Part shown: in pieces, positions 36,234-47,712 of the stretch
How the letters are laid out: each line of letters opens with the position of its first letter
Numbering within the stretch: the first letter of the stretch is position 1
Assembly: GCA_033964015.1 (NCBI GenBank)
Contig: CM066913.1
Span: 10,596,953 to 10,660,952, forward strand
Direction: 5' to 3'
Origin: Scolanthus callimorphus
Lineage: Eukaryota > Cnidaria > Anthozoa > Actiniaria > Edwardsiidae
DNA: 64,000 bases
Made by a program: the position numbers and the translations under genes
The notes under the pieces: generated by a model
What the model was told of the DNA's origin: nothing
Databases searched by the model: none
Seen by the model: only the letters and a program-made list of their open reading frames with translations

Positions 36234-36849
36234 TGCAAAACGGTCTTTAAAGGGTGCTAAACGTGTAACATTGATAGGCAAGGGCTTGTATATAAATAAA
36301 CTAAAACTAGGGTACTTACATATCAGTTCCCGCTTGCCTCTAAGTGCCAAAGGTAGCAACGAACTCAAACAATTACTAAATCCAATATAATCCAACACTC
36401 ACGATACTAATTCAAAAACTAACTAAAAGGGCGCTGTCCCATGCCGTGATATACAGGACTAACAAACTGGAATCATGTTACAAAATACACAAAGGGGACG
36501 AATCACCGAATACTGCTTATCGCTAAAAATAGAAATCGCTATAGAATCGTTCGGTATTATTCTTTACACAATCTGTAGTTTTTGCTATACGAATAACTAT
36601 ATTTGGTAAAGTGACTGAGATCCATTGGAAGCAGAGCTTTGTCGATCATGGATTCCTCTATGATGAGAGAGAGAGACCACGAAAATCCGGGCGAATAAAA
36701 CGAATAATACTAATTTCTGACCAAATTCGAGACCAAATTAAATACTTTGAAAAGATCAAGGCAAATGAATTTTCTTCCCTAGCGAAAAAAGTAGTTTCCG
36801 GTAACGAAAAGTGAGTGCTGGGAGGATCAAGCATATGTGTGTGTGTGTT

Positions 36850-37757
36850 AGGAGAGCAAAAGCCTCACCTCCGAGTCGAGGGTCGAGGGTGGGCTTGTCG
36901 ATGTTGAAGGTAGCTGTTGAGGGTAGCTAAAAATGGCTTTAATTTTCTTCCGGAATATTGTACACAAGACTGGAGATTTTTTAGTGATCCGCAATCTGTC
37001 GTGTTTATCAAGCTGACCGACATGCAATATTTTCGGGAACTGCGCCGATAAAAAACGAATCTGCCCGTGGAAACTGCAGTTTCTTTTCGCCCAGTTATGT
37101 TTAAGTTTGAAGCTAAACTAAAAACATTTCTTTGTTTGTACCATATAGCTTCTATTTATCGAAGCATAAAAAACTTAGCAGCATACGGTACGTGTTTGGC
37201 ACTACTCTTTTACGAGTTGACGTGAGGTTTATATCGGAAGTACCTCTAGTGGTAGTTCATGTATCTCAAAATTCGCAAGTAATTCGAAATAGTTTTGCCT
37301 TCCAGCTGTTTAAAATGGGTCGTAAAAATGTTGTCGGTCAGCTGGCCTGACCGCCATTTTGTTTTGAGGCAAAGGCCTGTGGATCGTTCCCCCGGTGTGC
37401 GAAAAATGTAACGTGTAACGTATATACATCTCTTATACATTTCTTGTGAACTTGTGTAGGATAGTCCGCGAGAAAATGATATTGGAGACGTATTCCATGT
37501 CTCTCCTGGTGTTTGATATGGAAAGAGTTGGACCGAGAGACTTTAGGAACGTGAAACGAAGCAAAGATTGCGGACGTTGACACAAATATCACGAAGGTGT
37601 GAAAACAACCCTAAACAATCTCCGGTCTTATGAAAATTTGAGCCATTTTTAGTTACCCTCGACCAGTTACCCTCACCCTCGACATGTCCACCCTCGACCC
37701 TCGACTTGGTACCCTCGACCCTCGACCCTCGACCAAAAGGAGAGCAAAAGCCTCACT
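36850..37757. mobile_element. About 0.9-kb foldback flanked by an 18-bp direct repeat
   Basis: GGAGAGCAAAAGCCTCAC occurs at about 36850 and 37738. Inside, the left arm (GGGTCGAGGGTGG ... AGCTAAAAATGGC) is inverted at the right as GCCATTTTTAGTTACCCTCG plus a GACCCTC minisatellite (about 37640-37735). The right arm recurs at 41885-41990. The interior 37083-37295 is the inverse of 41375-41590. Confidence 0.6.
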
Positions 37758-38509
37758 CTTGACCTCTTCGGACCTCTTATCTTCATGTGGCCGTCATTTT
37801 GTTCGTATTAGGCCTTGTCACGGTTTCCGCCGTCATTTTGTTCGTAGGCAAGCCGTGTAAAGTCCCACATAAACTCACAGGGGACCCACGCTCATTTTCT
37901 GACTCGAAAAATTGTAAGAAATTGCTAATAAAAATCCACGAAACTCACCTGGCTGTTAGAAGTGCTTGTCACGAGGATCCGCAGGCCTGATATTTTGGTT
38001 CCAAGGCTAATTGGTTATCAGAGTCATGCTTGGCTTTTATTGACAGATAAGCATGACAAGCCGCACGCTCTTTTTAGCTCTGCCCCCTACTGAGATGGAG
38101 GTGTCCTCGATCTCTGCGGGATACGTTTCTTGTCCAAAGAAACTTCTAATTAGTGCCACATTCCATTGGACGCGTAAGGCGTTTTTAATCGCCAAGTGTT
38201 AAGACACCACGAGAGAACACGAATACGTTTTACATGTCAGCAGTGCTACAAATAGAACTGGTTCGCGTCCCAAGTAAAATTCAATGAACAAAGACAGTTG
38301 TACTGTCAGGGAGTTATTTTTTACTACGTACGGATTGTATGAATTTTCGCATAGATCCGTTATCTGCCGTGACTTTTAGTGACTTTTTCACCATCAAAAG
38401 AAAAATGTATCGTTTCACCAAAAGTTTAAAAAACGGAAACATCCACAATAATCGTGTAGTAATTAATTTCTTCACATTCCCTGACAATTTGTAGTTGTAC
38501 TGCAATAAT

Positions 38510-39180
38510 ATAGATTTAGCCACTAGCTAAAAGCGGAGCTCCCAATTACATATTTTGCTGTGTTAATGAGACAAAAAGGTTGCCATTGTACAAAGATAGC
38601 CTGTCACCGTCATATCACGTGACTAAGCACTTGCACTAAGCAACCCCTTAACACTTAGATAACTTCACCCAAGTTTGGTTGTCTGAGGTTCATCCCTTCT
38701 CGAGATATATTCTTTTTCTCCTGTGATGACGTCATCGATGACGTCATAACACGTGACCACACAGTTGCACTCCCCCTTAACACTTAGATAACTTCACCCA
38801 AGTTTGGTTGTCTGAGGTTCATCTCTTCCCGAGATATATTCTTTTTCTCCTGTGATGACGTCATCGATGACGTCATACCACGTGACCACATAGTTGCACC
38901 CCCCTTACCACTTAAATAACTTCACCCAAGTTTGGTTGTCTGAGGTTCATCCCTTCTTGAGATATGATTAATAAACGGTGAAAAGGGTCTCGGTTTACCT
39001 GTGGTGGGGGCACGGTGGGGCACGCACGCAGACACGCGCCTGCGATACCAGAATGGGAATACCGCTGAACCATGAAAAATGAAGTCGATCGTATACTTGA
39101 GTTCCACTTTGAGCTATTGTATTCTTCCTGCGATACCTATGGTGCTCCGCTCTGCGGCCTTCGGCCGCTAAGGAGCTCCG
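38510..39180. other. Insertion specific to copy 1 of the duplicated block
   Basis: Copy 2 (near 44560) reads straight from ACTGCAATA into CTACATGCAATA. In copy 1 these are separated by about 670 bp that begins near TAGCTAAAAGCGGAGCTCC and ends near GCCGCTAAGGAGCTCCGC. The shared GGAGCTCC at both ends hints at inverted termini. It contains the three-unit tandem array at about 38640-38965. Confidence 0.55.
38640..38965. repeat. Three tandem units (~128 bp) with TGACGTCA palindromes
   Basis: Each unit carries AACTTCACCCAAGTTTGGTT and GTCTGAGGTTCATC. Two of them also carry TGATGACGTCATCGATGACG, which contains two TGACGTCA-type sites. TGACGTCA is the consensus CREB/ATF site. Whether it is functional here is unknown. 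Confidence 0.8.
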
Positions 39181-39540
39181 CTATTACATGCAATATTTCA
39201 TCAATGGTCAACCATTGAGCTGGAAAAGTAAAACAACAACAACAACAACAACATCTTTATTTAACACTCATAATAGTAGAATACAATGATTTATAAGAAA
39301 ATGAGATAATGCCACATTGCCGTCGATAAAACATGTAGCAATTTACATTGATCATTAAAAGCTTTCGCTACACATGATAACATATTGCTGACAAAGAAAC
39401 GGCGAAACAGCGTGATAACTTTACTGTCTTTTGTCATCTAGAACAAGCCCTGATAGACCAGCTAATACGCCAGTGTCCTTGGAGCCGTCTCAAAATAATG
39501 TCTGTGAGCTTTGTTTTTTTCGTTTTATATCTAGTTTCTG

Positions 39541-41370
39541 CATCCCAAGGCATTCAGACACGCAAGCATGAAACAGCCTTTGCCCGGATAAACCCGGCGT
39601 AATCAATCGAACGTTCGGTAATCGAACTCAATCGACTTCCAATCGTTTGATTGATGTTCGACTTGTTCGGCAATCGAACACAATCGAACTCACAGCAAAA
39701 TCTTCGCAATCGAACAAAATCGAACGTTCGGAAATCGAACGTTTAAACATCCTTAGATTTGTCTCCCTAAAGGTACCAAATTGGGAGTGGTTTTAGCTGA
39801 TTTTGACTCCTAAAAAATACCAACAAGTCCGAATATAGTGTAGATTTGTAACACACCTGAACTACAGAGGTTTTAAGCTACAATGTTAAGGCAATAAACC
39901 AAATGTCGACAAATGTTTCACGCCTAAATATGCTGCCTGATGTTTTAAGACGGAAACAATGTGGTAAACAAATGCCTTTCCTTTTTTTACCTCCAAAAGG
40001 TAAAAAGAGTCGAATTTAACCCCTAAAAATAACATGGACGGCAAGCATCACCATCCCAAGTCCCTCTTTCCCCTAATTGCTGTTAACTAGACTTATTTGG
40101 ACTTATTTTCCCTGTCACACATTATTCATAACTTAAAACCGAACAAAATCGAACAATCCAATCTGTTCGATTGATGGTGTTCGATTTTGTTCGAAAATCG
40201 AACTCACAGCAAAGCTCGAGTTCGATTGTGTTCGATCGCCGAACAAATCGAACGATTGGTGTTCGATTGAGTTCGATTGATTTTTTGTTCGGATTTGTTC
40301 GATTGATTACGCCGGGGATAAACCAGATAACATACAGAACATAACAAAACAAAAATAATGTCCGAGCTTTGATGTAATTCACTAATTGTCGTTTTTTTTT
40401 TTTTCAACTCTAGTTTCTGCATCCCAAGGCATTCAGACACGCAAGCATGAAACAGCCTTTGCCCGGATAAACCAGCTAAGATACAGAACACAACAAGACA
40501 AAAATAATGTCCGAACTTCGATACAATTTGACTTTTTTAAATTTAATCTAGTTTCTGTATCCCAAGGCGTTCAGTCATGCAAGCATGAAAGAGCCTTTGC
40601 CCGGATAAACCAGCTAAGATACAGACCATAACAAAAACAGAAATAATGTCCGAACTTTGGTGTAATTTGTCGTTTTTTTAATCTAGTTTCTGCATCCCAA
40701 GGCATTCAGACACGCAAGCATGAAAGAACCTTTGCCCGGATAAACCAGCTAAGATACAGAACATAACAAAACAAAAATAATGTCCGAACTTTGATGTATT
40801 TTGTAGTCGTTGTTGTTGTTTTTTTTTTCAATGTAGTTTCTGCATCCCAAGGCATTCAGACACGCAAGCATGAAAGAGCCTTTGCCCGGATAAACCAGCT
40901 AAGATACAGACCATAACAAAACAAAAACAATGTCCGAACTTCGGTGTAATTTGTCGGGGTTTTTTTTTCAATGTAGTTTCTGCATCCCAAGGCATTTAGA
41001 CACGCAAGCATGGAAGAACCTTTGCCCGGATAAACCAGCTAAGATACAGACCATAACAAAACAAAAATAATGTCCGAACTTTGGTGTAGTTTGTCGGTTT
41101 TTTTTTAATCTAGTTTCTGCATCCCAAGGCATTCAGACACGCAAGCATGAAAGAGCCTTTGCCCGGATAAACGAGCTAAGATACAGACCATTACAAACCA
41201 AAAATAATGTCCGAACTTTGGTGTAATTTGTCTTCTTTTTTTTCAATCTAGTTTCTGCATCCAAATACAAGGCATTCAGACACGCAAGCATGAAAGAGCC
41301 TTTGCCCGGATAAACCAGCTAAGATACAGACCATAACAAAACAAAAATAATGTCCGAACTTCGGTGTAAC
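39541..41370. repeat. ~140-150-bp tandem satellite, eight copies, one split by an insertion
   Basis: The unit contains TTTCTGCATCCCAAGGCATT, GCCTTTGCCCGGATAAACCA and AATAATGTCCGAACTTTG. Copies start near 39535, 40412, 40550, 40683, 40838, 40975, 41110 and 41250. Between units is a variable poly-T tract. The first copy is split after GGATAAAC by the element at 39594-40315. Confidence 0.9.
39594..40315. mobile_element. 722-bp non-autonomous element, 19-bp TIR, 8-bp TSD GGATAAAC
   Basis: Perfect termini CCGGCGTAATCAATCGAAC and complement, flanked by GGATAAAC at 39586-39593 and 40316-40323. It interrupts one satellite unit, so removing the element and one TSD copy restores the repeat exactly. 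Both ends are filled with CGAACGTTCG and ATCGAAC words. The 8-bp TSD is compatible with hAT, P or Merlin; the ends do not discriminate. Confidence 0.92.
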
Positions 41371-42300
41371 ATATTTCGAATTACTTGCGAATTTTGAGAT
41401 ATATGACTACCTGAACTACCACTAGAGCTACTTTCGATATAAAACTCACGTCAACTCGGAAAAGAATAGTGTCAAACAGGTACCGTAAGAACAGCTGCTA
41501 TGTTTTTTATGCTTCGATATATAGAAGCTATATGGTACAAACAAAGAAATGTTTTTAGTTTAGCTTCAAACTTAAACATAACTGGGCGAAAAGAAACTGC
41601 AGTTTCCACGGGCAGATTCGTTTTTTATCGGCGCAGTTCTCGCAATGGTCGCTCGCACGGCACAAGGAAGTCGAGTTAAGTTTCAAAATATCCTTAGAAT
41701 ATTTCCCAAGCAGTTTCCACTGGCTCGCTGGCTTCGTATTTATCGCAATTTCCGAAAATATTGCATGTGCCCGCTTGATAAACACGACGCCAAAATACAC
41801 AAGTTATTCACAGATTGCGGACGCGGATACAAATGTATCGCTAAAAAATCTCCAGTCTTGTGTTCAATATTCCGCGAGAAAATTTGAGCCATTTTTAGTT
41901 ACCCTCGACCAGCTACCCTCACCCTCGACATGTCCACCCTCGACCCTCGACTAGGAACCCTCCACCCTCGAACCTTGACCGAAAGGAGAGTAAAAGCCTC
42001 ACTCTTGACCTCTTATCTTCATGTGGCCGTCATTTTGTTCGTATTAGGCCTTGTCACGGTTTCCGCCGTCATTTTGTTCGTAGGCAAGCCGTGTTAAGTC
42101 CCACATAAACTCACAGGGGACCCACGCTCATTTTCTGACTCGAAAAATTGTAAGAAATTGCTAATAAAAATCCACGAAACTCACCTGGCTGTTAGAAGTG
42201 CTTGTCACGAGGATCCGCAGGCCTGATATTTTTGGTTCCGAGGCTAATTGGTATCAGAGTCATGCTTGGCTTTTATTGACAGATAAGATAAAAGAACAAC
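41371..42300. repeat. Diverged partner of 36.9-38.0 kb (inverse then direct segments)
   Basis: Positions 41375-41590 are the reverse complement of 37083-37295 (shared TTCGAATTACTTGCGAATTT). Positions 41880-42285 match 37620-38045 in direct orientation. A mixed orientation is expected if the foldback part flipped relative to its flank. No exon is supported. Confidence 0.65.
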
Positions 42301-42310
42301 TGATGCCGCT

Positions 42311-43914
42311 CCCGGGGGGGGGACTCCCATATTGTTGGGGCGGGGGTGCTCGTCGTACCTTTTAGGGTTTAAAATCAGGCGTCTAGTACCTTTTAGGGGG
42401 TAAAATTCAAAAACTTGCATTTTTTCCAGATAGGTACTTGTTAGAGGTCCGTTCTAGCAAATCAAGGAAATCACACTTGTTGGTAGCCTGAACTTCAGAC
42501 GTATTTTCCCTCGTAAAAATTGCGAGAGAAAATTACGAGGGAAATACGTCTTTTTGATACCTTTTAGGGGTTAAGAGCGGATGTCTGTAACGGTCGACTC
42601 CAGCTGGAAAAAATGGATTTTGACATTACATGTCAGAATGAAGCCTGTTATCAGCTGCTTCTAACGATATATTTTTTATCTCGTTGTGATTAATATTTTC
42701 GGAGAAATCCGGCCGAGTTTAGTATCGGGTCGAATGTGGGGTTTGGGTAGCCTTCCGAGGCCGTTTTTACCGCACCAATAAAATATCAAAAATAAAAACA
42801 AATGCAAGGCGCTTTGGAAAATTTAAGCTGGCAGAACTCAAGAGCACATAATTCTTGTCATTATAAGCAGTTTTTTTATTTCCCAGCGTTGAAAATTGAA
42901 TATTTTATGAAATTTTATGAATTTTTTTTGGGCCCCCATCTATAGGGTATCTTTGACGTGCTTTATCGGGTTGATCCATGTACATTTGACAACTGAAATT
43001 TACTCAGAGTAATAGTGCGATGATAGATGTTTACAAATATCAAATAACTTTTGTGGGCAAGCTACTTTTGTAACCAGCAGGAGGCGGTAAACATACCTTG
43101 ACATGGCGACTAAAGTTCACGGCATTACAGTTGACTTGACAAGCGTGGAGGGAAAATCTTGCAAAAATCTCTGCTGAAACAAGAATAAGAGTCTAACAAA
43201 TATCCTCAGACAATAATCATGGTTTCTCGCTTGAGTTTGAATCTGCAGAGATAAAATCAAAGCTCTCGAGTTTCAAAATTGTTGTTTACATCTCGAAACA
43301 CTAGAACCATGTGTTAGCTATATCAAACGTTATTTGATATTTGTGAACATCTATCATCGCTCTATTACGCTGAGTAAATTTCAGTTCTCAAATGTACATG
43401 GATCTACCTGATAAAGCAAGTCAAAGATACCCTATAGATGGGGCCGCAAAAAAGTGTAATTATTTAAAAATTCTTAAAATATTCAATTTTCAACGCTGGG
43501 AAATAAAAAACTGCTTATAATGACAAGAATTATGTGCTCTTGAGTTCTGCCAGCTTAAATTTTCCAAAGCGCCTTGCATTTGTTTTTATTTTTGATATTT
43601 TATTGGTGCGGTAAAAACGGCCTCGGAAGGCTACCCAAACCCCATGTTCGACCCGATACTAAACTCGGCCGGATTTCTCCGAAAATATTGATCGCAACGA
43701 GATAAAAATATATCGTTAGAAACAGCTGATAACAGGCTTCATTCTGACATGTAATGTCAAAATCCATTTTTCCAGCTGGAGTCGACCGTTACAGACATCC
43801 CCTCTTAAAATCAACTAAGCGACGCCATTTTAGATACCTTTTAGGGGTAAAATCGAAAGTTCCCGACGAGCACCCCCGCCCTAAAAATATGGGAGTCCCC
43901 CCCCCCCCCCCCGG
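42311..43914. mobile_element. 1.6-kb foldback element, GC-rich ends, 9-bp TSD GATGCCGCT
   Basis: The left terminus reads CCCGGGGGGGGACTCCCATA and GGGGGTGCTCGTCG. The right terminus is its complement with a longer poly-C. GATGCCGCT flanks at 42302-42310 and 43915-43923. Long inner arms (about 42590-43050 and 43310-43800) are nearly perfect complements. Similar ends appear at 20-80 and 23875-23935. The 9-bp TSD fits a Mutator-like element; no transposase is present. Confidence 0.88.
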
Positions 43915-43923
43915 GATGCCGCT

Positions 43924-44753
43924 GGCAGTTTACATCTCTTCAGGTTCCCGTGACAGTTAATTAACTGATAACAGCTAAATTTAGTACATACTTGAAGTCT
44001 TCACATTCCGAAATATACACCGCATATGAAGAGAAGACTAGGCTCCGAAAATAATAGAAAGCGAGCAATAAGCTCGAAATAGATTGTCCCATGACAAGCC
44101 GCACGCTCTTTAGTTACGGGATTTTTAGCTCTGCCCCCTACTGAGATCGTGGACAATTTGTCCTCGATCTCTGCGGGATAAGTTTCTTTTCTTGTCCAAA
44201 GAAACTTCTAATTAGTGCCACATTCCATTGGACGCGTAAGGCGTTTTTAATCACGAGAGAACACGAATGCGTTTTATCTGTCAGCAGTGCTACAAATAGA
44301 ACTGGTTCGCGTCCCAAGTAAAATTCAATGAACAAAGACAGTTGTACTGTCAGGGAGTTATTTTTTACTACGTACGGATTGTATGAATTTTAGCATAGAT
44401 CCGTTATCTGCCAGTGACTTTTAAGTGACTTTTTCACCATCAAAAGAAAAATGCATCGTTTCACCAAAATAGTTTAAAAAAACGGAAACATCCACAATAA
44501 TCGTGTAGTAATTAATTTCTTCACATTCCCTGACAATTTGTAGTTGTACTGCAATACTACATGCAATATTCATCAACATGTTATTCTCGTCAACCATTGA
44601 GCTGGAAAAGTTTAAACAACAACAACAACAACATCTTTATTTAACACTCATAATAGTAGAATACAATGGTTTATAAGAAAATGAGATAATGCCACATTGC
44701 CGTCGATAAAACATGTAGCAATTTACATTGATCATTAAAAGCTTTCGCTACAC
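43924..44753. repeat. Duplicated block, copy 2, left part
   Basis: From 44090 the sequence follows copy 1 (38040 onward): GACAAGCCGCACGCTCTTT, GTCCAAAGAAACTTCTAATT and the CAACAACAACAACAACATC run. It continues after the 44754-45994 insertion at GCTACACATGATAAC. Confidence 0.75.
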
Positions 44754-45994
44754 AGGTGACCCAGGACAATTGTTTGTGTACTACAACATCGAAGTATTGA
44801 CAGTAATATAGGGTTTATATGGGGATTGTGGTAAGGGATGTTTGGACCTGGTAATTTTTAGGAAATTATCAATAAAAGTTACTGAAACTTACCATGTTGT
44901 TAGTTGTGGTTGTCCTTGATGCTCATGTGAAGTTTCACGGATTTATCTTCAATTCGCCCCCCATACAGAGAGAAAGACAAGGTGGGAGGCTGAAGCCAAA
45001 AATCGGCTCGACGGACCGATCGGCAGAACGCACTTCGAGACGGATTTTTTCACAAAATTTGAATTCCACAACTTAAACAAACACACCAGGATCGTAGATA
45101 TACATGTTACCGACGCAGCAAAATCAATAAATATCCTGCAGTTACATACGCGAAGGTAGCAGACCCATTAAACTCGCACGACCCCCTTTGTAACGGTCGT
45201 TAAAAATCCGGTGTCGACACAGCTTGGACAACCAAAATGGCGGCCGTTAAAAACCAAAATGGCGGCTGTTACCAAAAACTCCTCAAGGGGGAGGGGGACC
45301 TAGCGCAAACTCGCCGAGCGGCTGCTCCCTAGGCCAAATTTGCTACAAATCCATTCTTCTCCAGTAAAAAAAAAAATCCCTTTGTTTGGGAGGTAATGGA
45401 TTTATTTTGGAGTCGCACAATCTGATTTGCATGAGTTTGCGCTAGGTCCCCCTCCCCCTTGAGGGGTTTTTCGTAACGGCCGCCATTTTGGTTTTTAACG
45501 GCCGCCATTTTGGTTGTCCAAGCTGTGTCGACACCGGATTTTTAACGACCGTTACAAAGGGGGTCGTGCGAGTTTAACGGGGTCTGCTACCTTCGCGTAT
45601 GTAACTGCAGGATATTTATTGATTTTGCTGCCTCGGTAACATGTATATCTACGATCCTGGTGTGTTTGTTTAGTTGTGGAATTCGAAATTTGTGAAAAAA
45701 TCCGTCTCGAAGTGCGTTCTGCCGATCGGTCCGTCGAGCCGATTTTTGGCTTCAGCCTCCCACCTTGTCTTTCTCTCTGTATGGGGGGCGAATTGAAGAT
45801 AAATCCCTGAAACGTCACATGAGCATCAAGGACGACCACAACTAACAACATGGTAAGTTTCAGTAACTTTTATTGATAATTTCCTAAAACTTTCCAGGTC
45901 AAAACATCCCTTACCACAATCCCCATATAAACCCTATATTACTGTCAATACTTCGATGTTGTAGTACACAAACAATTGTCCTGGGTCACCTGTG
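44754..45994. mobile_element. 1.24-kb near-perfect inverted-repeat element with an empty site in the window
   Basis: The two arms (about 590 bp each) are almost exact complements around a centre near 45375. The ends are AGGTGACCCAGGACAATTG and its complement plus GTG. GCTACAC is present on both sides (44747-44753 and 45995-46001). The uninterrupted sequence GCTTTCGCTACACATGATAA near 39360-39380 is an empty-site homologue, which confirms the insertion. The apparent mirrored ORFs (VVVVLDAHV...) come from the symmetry. Confidence 0.92.
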
Positions 45995-46059
45995 GCTACA
46001 CATGATAACATATTGCTGACAAAGAAACGGCGAAACAGCGTGATAACTTTACTGTCTTT

Positions 46060-46300
46060 TGTCATCTAGAACAAGCCCTGATAGACCAGCTAATACGCCA
46101 GTGTCCTTGGAGCCGTCTCAAAATAATGTCTGTGAGCTTTGATTTTTCGTCATCATATAGAATGGGCTTTGAAAAATATTTATTGCACGTGGCTAATGTT
46201 AAGTATCGCCGAGCAGTAACTAGGTTAAGGATTTCAGCCCACAAGTTACCCGTTGAGTCTGGACGTTATGACAATATCCCTCAATATCCCAATATCCCTC
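46060..46300 (+). pseudogene. LINE ORF2 C-terminal fragment
   Basis: The frame through 46126 reads ALIDQLIRQCPWSRLKIMSV, then GFEKYLLHVANVKYRRAV and TRLRISAHKLPVESGRYDN. RxxLTRFRISxHxLxIExGRY is a common C-terminal motif of cnidarian and other invertebrate LINE ORF2 proteins. Only this piece is present; it ends in a different repeat. Related DNA is at 39420-39510. Confidence 0.6.
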
Positions 46301-47468
46301 AGTCCGGGTGTCGGAAAAACGAAGATGGGAAAAACGAAGATGGAAGACCTAAGAGGCCTCTTCGTTTTTCCGTTCGGAAAAACGAAGACCCCCATGAAAT
46401 GTGACTGTACTCGTGTTCCTGTCATCTGCTCTTCGTAATTTCATGCAATTTTAGCAAACAGGACGAGCTAAACTTAGGGATCTTCGTTTTTCCGAACGGA
46501 AAAACGAAGACCCCCTCTTCGTTTTTCCAAACGGAAAAACGAAGACCCCCATAAATATGACTGTACTCACGCTCATGTCATCGCATTGTCTGTATAACAG
46601 CATTTTGCTTGCTTTTCTATCGTGCAAATCGAGTAATTTGTAGATCTGTTGGCTCTATTTTTCGATCGCTGTTATTTACTGGGGCCCGCAATCAATGGAC
46701 AGCGGTTTTAGTTCCACAGGGAGTCGCAAAGCAAGAGGCGGGAAAAATAACAAGAACCCTAATCCGCCATATTTTTCTTTCTTTCTTAGATATAGCTAGC
46801 GTGTTTATGATTTAGGAAAGCTATGGCGCATTATTGGAAAAAAAATTTTGGGGTCTTCGTTTTTCCGAACGGAAAAACGAAGACCCCCTCTTCGTTTTCC
46901 AAACGGAAAAACGCAGACCCTCGTATATTTTCTTTACTAGCGTGTTTTAACAATTTTAACTCAGTGTAAGAAAACTAATCTACCCTCTCTCTTTGTAATT
47001 CGGGCTGCTCGCCGTCATTTAGGAAACGCTCGGCGCATTATTGGAGAAAAAATATTTAGGGGTCTTCGTTTTTCCGTTTGGAAAAACGAAGATCCCCTCT
47101 TCGTTTTACCAAACGGAAAAACGAAGACCCTCGTATATTTTCTTTATACTAGCGTGTTTTAACAATTTTAACACTGTGTAAGAAAACTAATCTACCCTCT
47201 CTCTTTGTAATTCGGGCTGCTCGCCGTCATTTAGGGAACTCTCGGCGCATTATTGGAGAAAAATTATTTAGGGGTCTTCGTTTTTCCAAACGGAAAAACG
47301 AAGACCCTCGTATATTTTCTTTATACTAGCGTGTTTTAACTATTTAACCCACAGTGTAAGAAAACTAATCTATCCTCTCTCTTTGTAATTCGGGCTGCTC
47401 GCCGTCATTTAGGAAACTCTCGGCGCATTATTGGAGAAAAAATATTTAGGGGTCTTCGTTTTTCCAAA

Positions 47469-47712
47469 CTGTACAGGGGAGTACAGGGGAGTACATGGGA
47501 ACACATGGGAATACAGGGGAGTACAGGGGAGTACATGGGAGTACATGGGAGCACATGGGAGTGCAGGGGAGCACATGGGAGCACATGGGAATACAGGGGA
47601 GCACATGGGAATACAGGTGAGTACATGGGAGCACATGGGAGTACATGGGAGTACATGGGAGTACATGTGCATGGGAATACAGGGGAGTACAGGGGAGCAC
47701 ATGGAGTACATG
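47469..47712. repeat. 10-bp minisatellite (GAGTACATGG)
   Basis: About 24 units of GAGTACATGG or GAGCACATGG with variants GAATACAGGG. It replaces one half of a palindrome at 47468 and precedes an inverted copy of 46545-46650. All six frames are open through it, giving Cys/Pro-rich nonsense ORFs (CAPMYSPVFPCAPLYSH). Confidence 0.95.

Larger units (their letters stand above)
37758..39590. repeat. Duplicated block, copy 1 (partner at 41.99-46.15 kb)
   Basis: Segments of this block recur in direct orientation downstream: 37770-38045 at 42000-42285, 38070-38510 at 44110-44560, 39235-39370 at 44610-44753 and 39370-39525 at 45995-46140. The two copies differ by insertions, which is what makes the target sites of the 42311-43914 and 44754-45994 elements readable. 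Confidence 0.75.
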
